Below are positions 22,527 to 30,902 of a stretch of DNA of 33,623 nucleotides, one piece after another. Position numbers and translations under genes: made by a program. The number at the start of each line of letters is the position of its first letter. Position 1 is the stretch's first letter. The notes below the pieces were generated by a model that saw only the letters and a program-made list of their open reading frames with translations, did not search any database and was not told the origin of the DNA. Source of the DNA: Polyangiaceae bacterium (GTDB lineage: Bacteria > Myxococcota_A > Polyangia > Polyangiales > Polyangiaceae); NCBI GenBank assembly GCA_020846005.1, contig JADLEQ010000086.1:1-33623 (forward strand), written 5' to 3'.

Positions 22527-24722
22527 GTGACCCAGCCCGTCCTCTCGGTCATCGCGCCGTGCTTCAACGAAGAGCTGAACGTGCCGGAGCTGGTGCGGCG
22601 GGTGCTCGCCACCTTCGACCGCGGCGCGATCGCCGGCGAGCTCGTGCTGGTGGATGACGGCAGCCGCGACGGCACCCGGCGCGTGATCGACGAGCAGGCG
22701 GCGCTCCACGCCGGGCGCGTCGTCGGGCGGTTCCACCCGGAGAACCGCGGGATCGCGCACGCGTGGAAGACGGGGCTCGCCGCGGCGCGGGGCGGAGTGG
22801 TCGCGGTGATCGACTCCGATCTCCAGTACCAGCCCGAGGATTTGCTCCGGCTCTACCGCGCGCTCGTCGAGCACTCGGTCGACGTGGTGCAGGGGTGGAG
22901 GAGCGCGGTCGGCCGCGAGCGGGGTGCGCGTTACCACCTGAGCCGGGGGCTGAACACGATCCTGAACGGCGCGTTCGGGATGAGCCTCCAAGACAACAAG
23001 AGCGGCTTCGTGATGTGCGCACGGGAGGTGTTGGAGGATCTCCTCACCTACGAGGGCAGCTACTTCTACTGGCAGTCCTTCATCATGGTCGCCGCGCACG
23101 CCAAGGGGTACTCGTACAAGGAGATCGAGACGCTCTTCGAGAACCGCCGCGCGGGGAAGAGCTTCCTCGACGGCACGGCGTATCGCGCCGCGGCGAAGTC
23201 GCTGGTCGACGTCGGGCGAGCGGCGCTCGAGTACCGCGTGGCGCGGCGACCGGCCGATCCGAGCGCCCATGTGCTCCGCCGCCACCCCCCGCTCGATCGC
23301 AGCCGGCCGCGATCGCCAGCCTCGGAGGTGCGGTGGCGCGCCTATCTGGCGGCGTTCGACCGCACGCACTGGATGATCACGCGCGACGTCGAGGCGCACT
23401 ACGAGTCGCTGCGTCGCTCGCAGTGGCTCGGGTTGGCCGAGCTCCGTGAGCTGCAGGACGAGAAGCTCCGCCGCCTGGTGCGCCACGCGTACCGATCGGT
23501 GCCGTACTACCGCGAGCGGATGCGCGGCGCGGGCCTCCACCCGGACGACATCCGCGGGCAAGCGGATCTGCACAAGCTCCCGCTGCTCTCCAAGACAGAC
23601 GTGCGCGAGAACCTCTACTTCGACATCCTCAGCGAGGCGCACGACAAGGCGGAGGTGCTCAAGATCACCACCAGCGGCTCCACGGGCGAGCCGTTCGTCT
23701 GCTACGCGGACCGGGCGCAGCTCGAGGCTCGCTGGGCCGCGACCCTGCGCTCGCAGGAGTGGACGGGCTACGAGTTCGGCGATCCGTGCGTCCGCCTCTG
23801 GCACCAGACGCTGGGGATGACCCAGCGCCAGGCGCTGCTCGAGCGCGCCGACGCCCTGCTCAGCCGGCGGAAGTTCATCCCGGTCTTCGAGATGAGCGAC
23901 GCGAAGCTGGAGGGGATGGTCCGTGAGATCGCCGAGTGGGATCCCGTCCTGATGGACGGCTACGCCGAGGCGCTCGACTTCCTCGCCCACTGGCTGCGCC
24001 AGCGCGGCCAAATCCAGGTGCGGCCGCGGGCGCTCATGTCCAGCGCCCAGACGCTCCCCGACGCCAGCCGGCGCACGATCGAGGAGGCGTTCGGCTGCCG
24101 GGTGTTCGACAAGTACGGCGCCCGCGAATTCAGCGGGATCGCCTACGAGTGCGAGGCCCACGCGGGCCACCACGTCGTCGGCGAGAGCTACATCGTGGAG
24201 ATCCTCAAGGACGGACGGCCCGTCGCGCCCGGCGAGCTCGGTGAGGTCGTGATCACGGACCTGAACAACTACTGCCTGCCGTTCCTCCGCTATCGGCTCG
24301 GAGATCTCGCCGAGGCGATGCCCCCGGACGAGCCGTGCTCGTGCGGGCGAGGGCTCCCACGCATCGGTCGCATCGAGGGGAGGGTCCAGTCGGTGATCCA
24401 GGGGACGGACGGCCGCTACCTCCCGGGCACGTTCTTCGCCCACTACCTGAAGGAGTTCGACCACGCGATCCTGCGCTTCCAGGTGGTGCAGGAGCGCCCC
24501 CGCGCGATGACCTTCCGGATCGTGAAGGCCGGCCGCTGGTCGGACGACGTGCTCGACGAGATCCTCCGGACCTTCCGCCGTCACCTGGGCGAGGACATGG
24601 ACATCGAGGTGGAGTACGTACCGTCGGTGGAGCTCATCCGAACCGGCAAGCGGCTGGCCGCCGTCTCCAAGCTCGGCCTCGACTTCCAGACGGGCGCGCC
24701 CGGGGTGAGGGCGGATCGATGA
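22527..24722 (+). CDS. glycosyltransferase family 2 / CapK (PaaK-like) fusion
   Basis: A 731-aa two-domain protein. Residues 1-240 are a GT2 (GT-A) domain: LSVIAPCFNEELNVPEL, DDGS (43-46), and DSDLQYQPED (96-105) holding the DxD motif, closest to dolichol-phosphate-mannose synthase/ArnC-like transferases. Residues about 285-720 are an adenylate-forming domain of the phenylacetate-CoA ligase/CapK type: VPYYRERM, TSGSTGEP (about 382-389), FDKYGAREFSG, YRLGDLAEAM (589-598) and PCSCGRGLPRIG. No CoA is assured; CapK proteins act in capsule or O-unit modification. The reading frame is open through both domains with no stop or frameshift, so the fusion looks genuine. Its stop overlaps the ATG of the methyltransferase. 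Substrates unknown. Confidence 0.88.
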   Translation: MTQPVLSVIAPCFNEELNVPELVRRVLATFDRGAIAGELVLVDDGSRDGTRRVIDEQAALHAGRVVGRFHPENRGIAHAWKTGLAAARGGVVAVIDSDLQYQPEDLLRLYRALVEHSVDVVQGWRSAVGRERGARYHLSRGLNTILNGAFGMSLQDNKSGFVMCAREVLEDLLTYEGSYFYWQSFIMVAAHAKGYSYKEIETLFENRRAGKSFLDGTAYRAAAKSLVDVGRAALEYRVARRPADPSAHVLRRHPPLDRSRPRSPASEVRWRAYLAAFDRTHWMITRDVEAHYESLRRSQWLGLAELRELQDEKLRRLVRHAYRSVPYYRERMRGAGLHPDDIRGQADLHKLPLLSKTDVRENLYFDILSEAHDKAEVLKITTSGSTGEPFVCYADRAQLEARWAATLRSQEWTGYEFGDPCVRLWHQTLGMTQRQALLERADALLSRRKFIPVFEMSDAKLEGMVREIAEWDPVLMDGYAEALDFLAHWLRQRGQIQVRPRALMSSAQTLPDASRRTIEEAFGCRVFDKYGAREFSGIAYECEAHAGHHVVGESYIVEILKDGRPVAPGELGEVVITDLNNYCLPFLRYRLGDLAEAMPPDEPCSCGRGLPRIGRIEGRVQSVIQGTDGRYLPGTFFAHYLKEFDHAILRFQVVQERPRAMTFRIVKAGRWSDDVLDEILRTFRRHLGEDMDIEVEYVPSVELIRTGKRLAAVSKLGLDFQTGAPGVRADR

Positions 24723-25408
24723 CGCCCCAGGCCCCGGTCACTCCGGCGGAGGTCGAGGCGCTGAACGATCGCCTCGCGCGCGAGCACCCCATCGACGACT
24801 ACTACGAGCGATCGCCGTGGGTGGTGCGCCTCGTCGAGCAGCGGCGCCTCGAGCTGATCCGCGAGCTCGCGAAGGTCCGCGCGGGCGAGCGGGTGCTCGA
24901 GGTGGGGAGCGGCGGCGGGCACGTCCTGCGGCAGTTCCCCCAGGGGAAGCTCACGGCCGTCGACGTATCGGACGTGTTCCTGGAGACGGCCCGGCGCAAC
25001 CTCGCCGGCTACGACGTGACCTTCCGAAAGGGGGAGGTCCAGCGCCTCGGCTTGCCCGCCGCCAGCTTCGACTGCGTCGTGTGCACGGAGGTGCTCGAGC
25101 ACACCACCGCGCCCGACGAAATCCTCACCGAGATCGCGCGGCTGCTCGCGCCCGGGGGCCGCGCGGTGATCACCGTGCCGTGCGATCCACTGATCAACGG
25201 CCTGAAGCGCGCGGTCCTGCTCTCGCCCGCGCGCGCCCTGCTCGGCGGGCGCGTCGAGTGGGGAGGGGACCACTATCACCTCCACGAGTGGTGGCCGTGG
25301 CAGATGCGGCGGACGCTCGAGCGGTGGTTCCACGTCGTCGAGCAGCGGGCGTCGCCGCTCGCGGCCCTGCCGCTCCGCGTGTGCTTCCTCTGTCGTCCGC
25401 GCGCGTGA
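24719..25408 (+). CDS. class I SAM-dependent methyltransferase
   Basis: A 229-aa protein. ATG 24719 overlaps the previous TGA (ATGA), so it is translationally coupled to the GT2-CapK fusion. Motif I EVGSGGGHVL (61-70) with Asp82 in AVDVSD binds SAM; CVVCTEVLEHTTAPDEIL and LLAPGGRAVITVPCD are motifs II and III of UbiE/Methyltransf_11-like enzymes. The C-terminal HYHLHEWWPWQMRRTLE is typical of small-molecule or sugar methylases of this group. The acceptor is probably the glycan or lipid product of the fusion enzyme (inferred from coupling). The gene ends tail to tail with the polytopic membrane protein gene, 16 bp apart. Confidence 0.88.
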   Translation: MTPQAPVTPAEVEALNDRLAREHPIDDYYERSPWVVRLVEQRRLELIRELAKVRAGERVLEVGSGGGHVLRQFPQGKLTAVDVSDVFLETARRNLAGYDVTFRKGEVQRLGLPAASFDCVVCTEVLEHTTAPDEILTEIARLLAPGGRAVITVPCDPLINGLKRAVLLSPARALLGGRVEWGGDHYHLHEWWPWQMRRTLERWFHVVEQRASPLAALPLRVCFLCRPRA

Positions 25409-25424
25409 CGCCCGCGCGCCGCCG

Positions 25425-26948
25425 TCAGGGGCCGCAGCCGGGGTCGGCCGGTCGCGCGCACACGCGGTAGAGCACCCAGTCGCCGTCACGGCGCAGCTCG
25501 CGGAGCGCCGGGTGGCCGTCGCCGAGCTTCGGAGCTCGGAGCAAGACGTGCTCGAACTCCCCGAGGCGCGGGTGCCGCTGCCAGTCGTGGGCGAAGATGG
25601 ATGGCTTCGGGTTGCCGTTCACGAAGCGGACCACGTTGACGCCGTAGCTGGCGAAGCTGGTCGTGGGGAGCCCACCCTTGCGGATGGTGGCGAGCTGCTG
25701 GATCTCCCGGATCGGGTTGTTCGCCAGCGCGCGGGTCTGGACGTGGCCGAGGGGCGCGAGGAGCGTCGCGCCCTGCGGCAGGGAGTCGACGAGGCGGGAG
25801 GCGCCGATCGTCTCCGCGTGGAACGCGCGGAAGCGCTGCCCGACCTCCGTCAGGTAGCCGACGCTCACGCCGAAGGCGGCGGCGACCACCGCAGCGCGAG
25901 CCACGGGCCGCGAGGGGAGCCGCCACGCGAAGGGCACCCAGAGCGCCGTGAGCCAGGCGAAGCGCGCCTGCACGATCTCGACGCCGAAGGCGTTCGCGGG
26001 CAGCGCGAACCAGCACGCCACGGTGACGAGCGCCACGGCGATGAACGGGTTGCCGAGGCGCCAGCGGCGCTCGTCCAGATCCTCTTCGCCGGCGTCCCGA
26101 GGGAGCAGCGCGCCGAGCACGAGCACCAGCGCGAGCGCCTTCGCCCACGCGCTGCTGCCCGGCCACACCATGAAGATCTTGTCGAAGAAGAGGTCCAGGC
26201 TGAGGAACTCGGTGGCCGGCGCCCACACGGTGGGGATGGGGCGCGCGCCCGCCTGAGGCCGCCCGAGCGCCTGCGACGCCCACGCCGCGAGGAGCGCCGC
26301 GGCGGGCAGGAGCGGGACGAGCGAGCGGATCCGCGCGCGCCACGACATGCCCTGCCGACACAGCCACAGCACCCCGAGCGCAAGCAACGCCTCTGGGATC
26401 AGCAGCGCGTGCCACAGCGCGAGCAGCGTCGACACGGCGGCCAGCGCCACGCCGCGCCGGCGGGTCGGGTGGTCGAGCCAGAGCACGCCGAGCGCCCCGG
26501 CGAGGAGCACGAGCGGCGCACCCGTCACGAAGCCGACGAAGCCCGAGGCCGTCCATTTCCCGAACACGAGCGGGGCGAAGAGCACCAGCTTCCAGCGATC
26601 CTGGCCGAGCGCGCGGAGCGCCCAGGCGCCGGCCGCGAGCAGCCCCACTGCGTAGAGGATCCACAGCGCCCGCCCGCCCGTCTCGAGCGAGGTCAGCGAC
26701 CCGATCCCCGCCGTGATCGCCAGCGGCGCCACGAGCGGAGACAGGGGCCAACCCAACGTGTACGTCCCGTGGAACGGGCTCGCCGGGTCGTTCATGTCGA
26801 GCCACGCCCGCGCGAAGGACAGGAACATGGGGTAGTCCATCAGGGGCAGCAGCTCGGTGGAGAGCCACGGCAGGACGACCAGCGCGGTGAGCGCGAACGC
26901 GGCGAGCCCGTAGACGACGTCGGACGGGGCGAGCCTCGAGCGCGACAC
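25425..26948 (-). CDS. polytopic membrane protein, possible GT-C-type glycosyltransferase
   Basis: A protein of about 507 aa with roughly 10-12 hydrophobic segments. GTG 26948 is chosen because more upstream codons overlap the epimerase gene; the start is uncertain. The first periplasmic-side loop after TM1 contains PLMDYPMFLSFARAW, with an acidic residue where GT-C transferases place their catalytic Asp. Many long TM helices follow, then a soluble C-terminal domain (about 400-507) with RLVDSLPQGATLLAPLGHV and FASYGVNVVRFVNGNPKPS. I cannot assign a definite family. The gene lies downstream of the epimerase and near the GT2-CapK and methyltransferase genes, which suggests a role in surface glycan assembly (inference). 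Confidence 0.7.
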   Translation of the reverse strand: MSRSRLAPSDVVYGLAAFALTALVVLPWLSTELLPLMDYPMFLSFARAWLDMNDPASPFHGTYTLGWPLSPLVAPLAITAGIGSLTSLETGGRALWILYAVGLLAAGAWALRALGQDRWKLVLFAPLVFGKWTASGFVGFVTGAPLVLLAGALGVLWLDHPTRRRGVALAAVSTLLALWHALLIPEALLALGVLWLCRQGMSWRARIRSLVPLLPAAALLAAWASQALGRPQAGARPIPTVWAPATEFLSLDLFFDKIFMVWPGSSAWAKALALVLVLGALLPRDAGEEDLDERRWRLGNPFIAVALVTVACWFALPANAFGVEIVQARFAWLTALWVPFAWRLPSRPVARAAVVAAAFGVSVGYLTEVGQRFRAFHAETIGASRLVDSLPQGATLLAPLGHVQTRALANNPIREIQQLATIRKGGLPTTSFASYGVNVVRFVNGNPKPSIFAHDWQRHPRLGEFEHVLLRAPKLGDGHPALRELRRDGDWVLYRVCARPADPGCGP

Positions 26949-27015
26949 GGATCGGACGAAACCCGACGGTCGCCGGCGAGTCAAGTCGGCGCGGCCGCCC
27001 GAGGGCGGCGCCGGA

Positions 27016-27990
27016 TCACGAATCGGGAGACGGCGGCTGGGTCCGCGTCCACTCGAGCGTCCGCCGCAGGCCCTCGGCGAGCGGGACGGCCGCTCTCCAG
27101 CCGAGCGCGCCCGCGATCTTGTGCACGTCGCCGACGCGCGACGACCCGGCGGTCCAGTCGGCGGCGCCGAACCGGTACGTGGCATCGCCGCCGACGGCAC
27201 GCACCAGCTCAGCGACGAGATCGACGACGCGCGTCCCGCGACCCGAACCGACGTTGAACACCTCGCCCGTCCGCTCCCCGGTCATCGCCCGCAGCGTCGC
27301 CTCGACGGCGTCGTCCACGTAGACGTAGTCGAGCGTCTGCTCGCCGTCACCGTGGACCACGGCCGCCTCGCCAGCGAGCAGGCGCTCGCACGTCTTGACG
27401 ATCACGGACTTGTAGCCCATCCCGGCGAACTGACGCGGGCCGTACACGAAGAGGTACCGGAGCACGTTCCACTCGCAGCCCGAGCGCGCGGCGTGCCACC
27501 GGAGGAGATGCTCTCCGGCGAGCTTGCTCATCCCGTAGACGGTGCGCGGCGCCGGGAGCTCCGTCTCGACGAACGGCGGCCCCGCCATGCGACCGTAGGC
27601 GTACAACGACGAGGTGTACACGATGCGCCGGACGCCCGCGGCGTGGCACGCCTCGAGGAGCGTTACCGTCCCCTCCACGTTCGCGCGGACCACCCGCTCC
27701 GGCGCGTCGCGCGACTGGTTGTGCTTCTCCGCCGCGAGGTGGAAGACGACGTCGACGCCGCGGAGCGCGCGATCGAGCTCCTCGCGGGCGCCGCTCCCGA
27801 GCTCGTGGCGGACCAGCTCGACGCGCTCGGACGACGCGCCGAGGTTCGCCAGGTCGCCGTAGCGCAGGCTGTCGACCACGACGACACGGGCGGCCCCTTC
27901 GGCGAGCAGCCGCGCGACGAGGTGCGATCCGATGAAGCCGGCCCCGCCGGTGACCAGCACCGCGCGACCGGAGAGGGAGAGCGCCGCCAT
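27016..27990 (-). CDS. NAD-dependent epimerase/dehydratase (nucleotide-sugar SDR)
   Basis: A 324-aa extended short-chain dehydrogenase. Rossmann motif TGGAGFIG (14-21), catalytic Tyr152 and Lys156 (YGMSK) with Ser127/128 in the TSS motif, and YLFVYGPRQF and DYVYVDDAVEATLRA as in UDP-glucose 4-epimerase/GDP-mannose-type enzymes. It probably acts on a nucleotide sugar, but substrate specificity cannot be read from sequence. It follows the aminotransferase gene by 8 nt and precedes the membrane protein gene on the same strand. The mix of aminotransferase and sugar enzyme in one run may be loose packing rather than a pathway. Confidence 0.9.
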   Translation of the reverse strand: MAALSLSGRAVLVTGGAGFIGSHLVARLLAEGAARVVVVDSLRYGDLANLGASSERVELVRHELGSGAREELDRALRGVDVVFHLAAEKHNQSRDAPERVVRANVEGTVTLLEACHAAGVRRIVYTSSLYAYGRMAGPPFVETELPAPRTVYGMSKLAGEHLLRWHAARSGCEWNVLRYLFVYGPRQFAGMGYKSVIVKTCERLLAGEAAVVHGDGEQTLDYVYVDDAVEATLRAMTGERTGEVFNVGSGRGTRVVDLVAELVRAVGGDATYRFGAADWTAGSSRVGDVHKIAGALGWRAAVPLAEGLRRTLEWTRTQPPSPDS

Positions 27991-27998
27991 GGAGTGCC

Positions 27999-28988
27999 TC
28001 AGACGACCGGCGTGAGCCAGCCCGCGTGGCCTTCGTCGCGGCCTGTCGTGGCGTGGAGGTACGCCTTCTGGAAGAGCGCGCCGAACGTGCGGCGGCCCGT
28101 CGGGTACTCGGTGCCGTCCAGCTCACGGACCGGGGTGACCTCGGCGGCGGTGCCGGTGAGGAAGACCTCGTCCGCGCGCATGAGGTCCTCGCGCGTGAAC
28201 GGCCGGATGACGACCGGCACGCCGCTCTCGCGGGCGAAGGTGAGCACGCTGTCCCGGGTGATGCCCGGTACGATCGAGCTCGACTCGTCGTTCGTGTGCA
28301 GGACACCGCCGCGGACGAAGAAGACGTTCTCGCCGGTGGCGCTGGAGACGCTGCCGTCCTGGTTGAGGAGGATGGCGTCATCGTAGCCGCGGTCGAGCGC
28401 CTCGTGGGCGGCGAGCACGCTGTTGGCGTAGTGGCCGCTCGCCTTCGCCATGGTGGGGAGCTCGGAGTGGTGGAACTTGCGCCAGCTCGAGAGCGTCACG
28501 CGGATCCCGTTGCGGAGCGCGCCCTCGCCGAGGAACGTCCCGAGCTCGCGCACCGCCATGAAGACGTTGACGGGGCAGTCGCGCTTCGGCTTGAGGTCGA
28601 TCGACCCGCGGCCGAAGTACGCGAGGGGGCGGAGGTAGGCGTTCTGGATCCCGTTGACTCGCACGACATCGACGGCGGCCTGCACGAGCTGCTCGATGGG
28701 GAACGGGAGCCGCATGCCGTAGATCCGCGCGCTGGACACCAGGCGCTCGACGTGCTCGCGCAGGCGGAAGATCGCGGGGCCCTGGGCGGTCGGGTAGACG
28801 CGGATGCCCTCGAACACCGCGGTGCCGTAGTGCAGCGCATTGGCGTAGTAGTGGACGCTCACCGAGTCCGCCTCGCGGAGCTCCCCATCCCACCACACCA
28901 CACGGGAGAGCGCCTGGCCGCGCGGGCGCGCGCTCGGCGCGGGCTCGTCCCCCGGGACCCCGGCGAAGCTCGGCCACTCGTGATCCAT
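27999..28988 (-). CDS. ilvE: branched-chain amino acid aminotransferase
   Basis: A 329-aa PLP enzyme of fold type IV that transaminates Leu, Ile and Val. ATG 28988 has AGGAGGG upstream. Similarity to E. coli IlvE as remembered: YYANALHYGTAVFEGIRVY, Lys182 in TMAKASGHYANS (Schiff base), GENVFFVRGGVLHTN, IVPGITRDSVL and DEVFLTGTAAEVTPV. The Glu expected to contact the PLP ring nitrogen (ISEGAGEN in E. coli; VSSATGEN here) is replaced by Ser216. The rest of the site is well conserved. The gene lies 53 nt downstream of the PEGA-kinase gene on the same strand. Confidence 0.92.
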   Translation of the reverse strand: MDHEWPSFAGVPGDEPAPSARPRGQALSRVVWWDGELREADSVSVHYYANALHYGTAVFEGIRVYPTAQGPAIFRLREHVERLVSSARIYGMRLPFPIEQLVQAAVDVVRVNGIQNAYLRPLAYFGRGSIDLKPKRDCPVNVFMAVRELGTFLGEGALRNGIRVTLSSWRKFHHSELPTMAKASGHYANSVLAAHEALDRGYDDAILLNQDGSVSSATGENVFFVRGGVLHTNDESSSIVPGITRDSVLTFARESGVPVVIRPFTREDLMRADEVFLTGTAAEVTPVRELDGTEYPTGRRTFGALFQKAYLHATTGRDEGHAGWLTPVV

Positions 28989-29041
28989 CGCGCCCTCCTA
29001 CTCCCACCCGGCCGCGGCCGCGAGCCTCGCCTCGCGCGTGA

Positions 29042-30745
29042 TCAGGGGCACGGGCGCAGGATCTTGATGCCGTCCACCTCGACCTCGCAGAGGCGGGGCT
29101 TGGGGGGCTGGGGCGGGCGCGGGCCCGGCGGGCCGCCTCCACCGGCGACGGGCGCGTCGAGCTTGATGGAGACGCGCTGGTCCCGCTGCGCCAGCACCTT
29201 GACCTTGCCCCGGAGCTTCTCCTTCGACGCCTCGAGCTCGAACGTCTCGTCGATGTTCGCCAGCACCTCGCACGGCGTGAGATCGCAGACCTGGAAGCCG
29301 TTCTTGGTCACCACCGCGCCGGGCGGGTCCGTCGCGACCTCGAGCCGGACCTTGCCGGGGGGGGTCGCGGGGGCCGACGCCGGCGCGGTCGGCGCCACCG
29401 TCGGCGCGATCGCCGACGCCGTGGGCGGCGCCACGGCAGACGGCGCCGGGTCGACGGCCTCGGATGCCGCCTGAGCCGGCCCGCCCGAGCCCCGGAGGAG
29501 GAAGAGCCCTCCCGCGGCGCCGCCGACCGCGAGGACCACCAGCGCGGCCGCCACGGCCCCCGCGCCCGACTTCTTCGGGGGCGGCGGCGGGGTCTCGGCC
29601 TCGAGCTGGGTGCTGGCGCGCGCCTCGGCCGAGGCGACCGTGAAGCCGGCGATCGCGGTCGGCGCGCGCGTGAGATCGCCGCCCGCGCCCCCGGGCCCCG
29701 CGAACTGCGCGGCCGTCGGGCTGCCCACGACGGCGCGCGGCGGCTCGGAGCCGAACTGGGCGGCCGTGGGGGAGCCCATACCCCCAACCGTACCCGGCCC
29801 GAGGAACTGGCTGGCCGTGCCGTCGGGGATGGATCCCATCCGCCCGCCCACCCGCGCGCCCTCGGGCGTGGCGAGCAGCCCGTGGGCCACCTCGCTCATG
29901 GACTGGAAGCGCTCGTCCGGCTGCTTGGCGAGGGCACGGAGCACCACGGCCTCGAGCTCCGGGGAAATGGTGAGGTCCGGCGAGACGCCACGCATCGGCG
30001 GCACCGGATCGCTCAGCGTCGCCGCCAGCACGGCCATGAACGTCTCGCCGGTGTGCGGGACGGCGCCCGTGAACATCTCGTAGAGGATCACGCCGACCGC
30101 GTAGATATCGACGCGGAGATCGGCCTTCTTCCCCGCCGCCTGCTCGGGCGACATGTACTCCGGCGTCCCGAAGATCATGCCCGTCTTCGTGAGCCGGCGG
30201 CGCTTCGGCTCGCTGGCGGCGGCCTCCTCCTGGCTGCGGAGCTGGGCGATGCCGAAGTCGACGATCTTGACGACCTCCTCGCCGTCGCCGGTGTGCTGGA
30301 GGAAGACGTTCTCCGGCTTCATGTCGCGGTGCACGACGCCTTTGGCGTGCGCCGCGGCGAGCGCCCGACAGATCTGGAGGGCGATGCGCACGCCGCGGTC
30401 GGGCGGCATGAAGCGGACCTTCTGGAGATCGTCGGCGAGATCGTGCCCCTCGAGGAACTCCATCGCCAGGTAGAAGCTGCCGTCCTCCAGCTGCCCGAAA
30501 TCGAACACGTCGAGGACGTTCGGGTGCTTGATGCGGGAGGCGCTGATCGCCTCTTGCTGGAAGCGGGTGACGATGTCGGCCTTCTGCGAGTATTCGCGCT
30601 TCAGCACCTTGAGCGCGACCGTCTTCTCGATCGCCTCGTGCTCGGCGAGGTACACCTGCCCCATCCCGCCCTCGCCGAGGAGCTTCTTCACCCGGTAGCG
30701 TCCGCTCACCAGGGTGCCGAGCAGCGGATCGTTGCCCTTGTCCAT
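29042..30745 (-). CDS. Ser/Thr protein kinase with TM segment and C-terminal PEGA-like domain
   Basis: A 567-aa Hanks-type kinase; ATG 30745 gives the standard short N-terminus. GEGGMG (24-29), Lys46 in VALKVL, HRDMKPEN (139-146), DFG (163-165) and PEYMSPEQ: all catalytic residues present. A linker with repeated TAAQF segments (SPTAAQF, GSPTAAQFAG) and Pro-rich sequence follows, then a TM helix (about 394-416, AVAAALVVLAVGGAAGGLFL). After it comes an extracytoplasmic PEGA-like domain (about 463-535: GKVRLEVATDPPGAVVTKNG, then DLTPCEVLA) and a short Cys-containing tail (LCEVEVDGIKILRPCP). PEGA domains bind envelope glycans or proteins. The start is divergent from the DAHP-synthase-like gene, 157 bp apart. 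Confidence 0.93.
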   Translation of the reverse strand: MDKGNDPLLGTLVSGRYRVKKLLGEGGMGQVYLAEHEAIEKTVALKVLKREYSQKADIVTRFQQEAISASRIKHPNVLDVFDFGQLEDGSFYLAMEFLEGHDLADDLQKVRFMPPDRGVRIALQICRALAAAHAKGVVHRDMKPENVFLQHTGDGEEVVKIVDFGIAQLRSQEEAAASEPKRRRLTKTGMIFGTPEYMSPEQAAGKKADLRVDIYAVGVILYEMFTGAVPHTGETFMAVLAATLSDPVPPMRGVSPDLTISPELEAVVLRALAKQPDERFQSMSEVAHGLLATPEGARVGGRMGSIPDGTASQFLGPGTVGGMGSPTAAQFGSEPPRAVVGSPTAAQFAGPGGAGGDLTRAPTAIAGFTVASAEARASTQLEAETPPPPPKKSGAGAVAAALVVLAVGGAAGGLFLLRGSGGPAQAASEAVDPAPSAVAPPTASAIAPTVAPTAPASAPATPPGKVRLEVATDPPGAVVTKNGFQVCDLTPCEVLANIDETFELEASKEKLRGKVKVLAQRDQRVSIKLDAPVAGGGGPPGPRPPQPPKPRLCEVEVDGIKILRPCP

Positions 30746-30775
30746 CGTCTGAGTCTTCGCCGCGCGGGGCGCTGT

Positions 30776-30781
30776 CCTATA
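30776..30781 (-). promoter_or_regulatory. candidate -10 element TATAGG
   Basis: TATAGG on the minus strand about 30 nt before the kinase start ATG 30745. No -35 recognised. Confidence 0.25.
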
Positions 30782-30886
30782 GCCCCGGCCGGAGGCGACC
30801 GCCATGGGCGCGACGCCGACCCGAGGGAAGCCGGTGTGCGGAGCGCGCCGCGCGGGCGGGCGGGGCACGGGGGCCGCGGAGTCTGA

Positions 30887-30892
30887 TACGCT
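30887..30892 (+). promoter_or_regulatory. candidate -10 element TACGCT
   Basis: TACGCT preceded by TGA (TGATACGCT, extended -10 like) ends 10 nt before ATG 30903. No clear -35 at the expected distance. Confidence 0.3.
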
Positions 30893-30902
30893 GTCGGGCC
30901 CC

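Noticed and set aside
22512..24584. 690-codon open frame on the minus strand
   Set aside because: Antisense to the GT2-CapK fusion, whose motifs are unmistakable.
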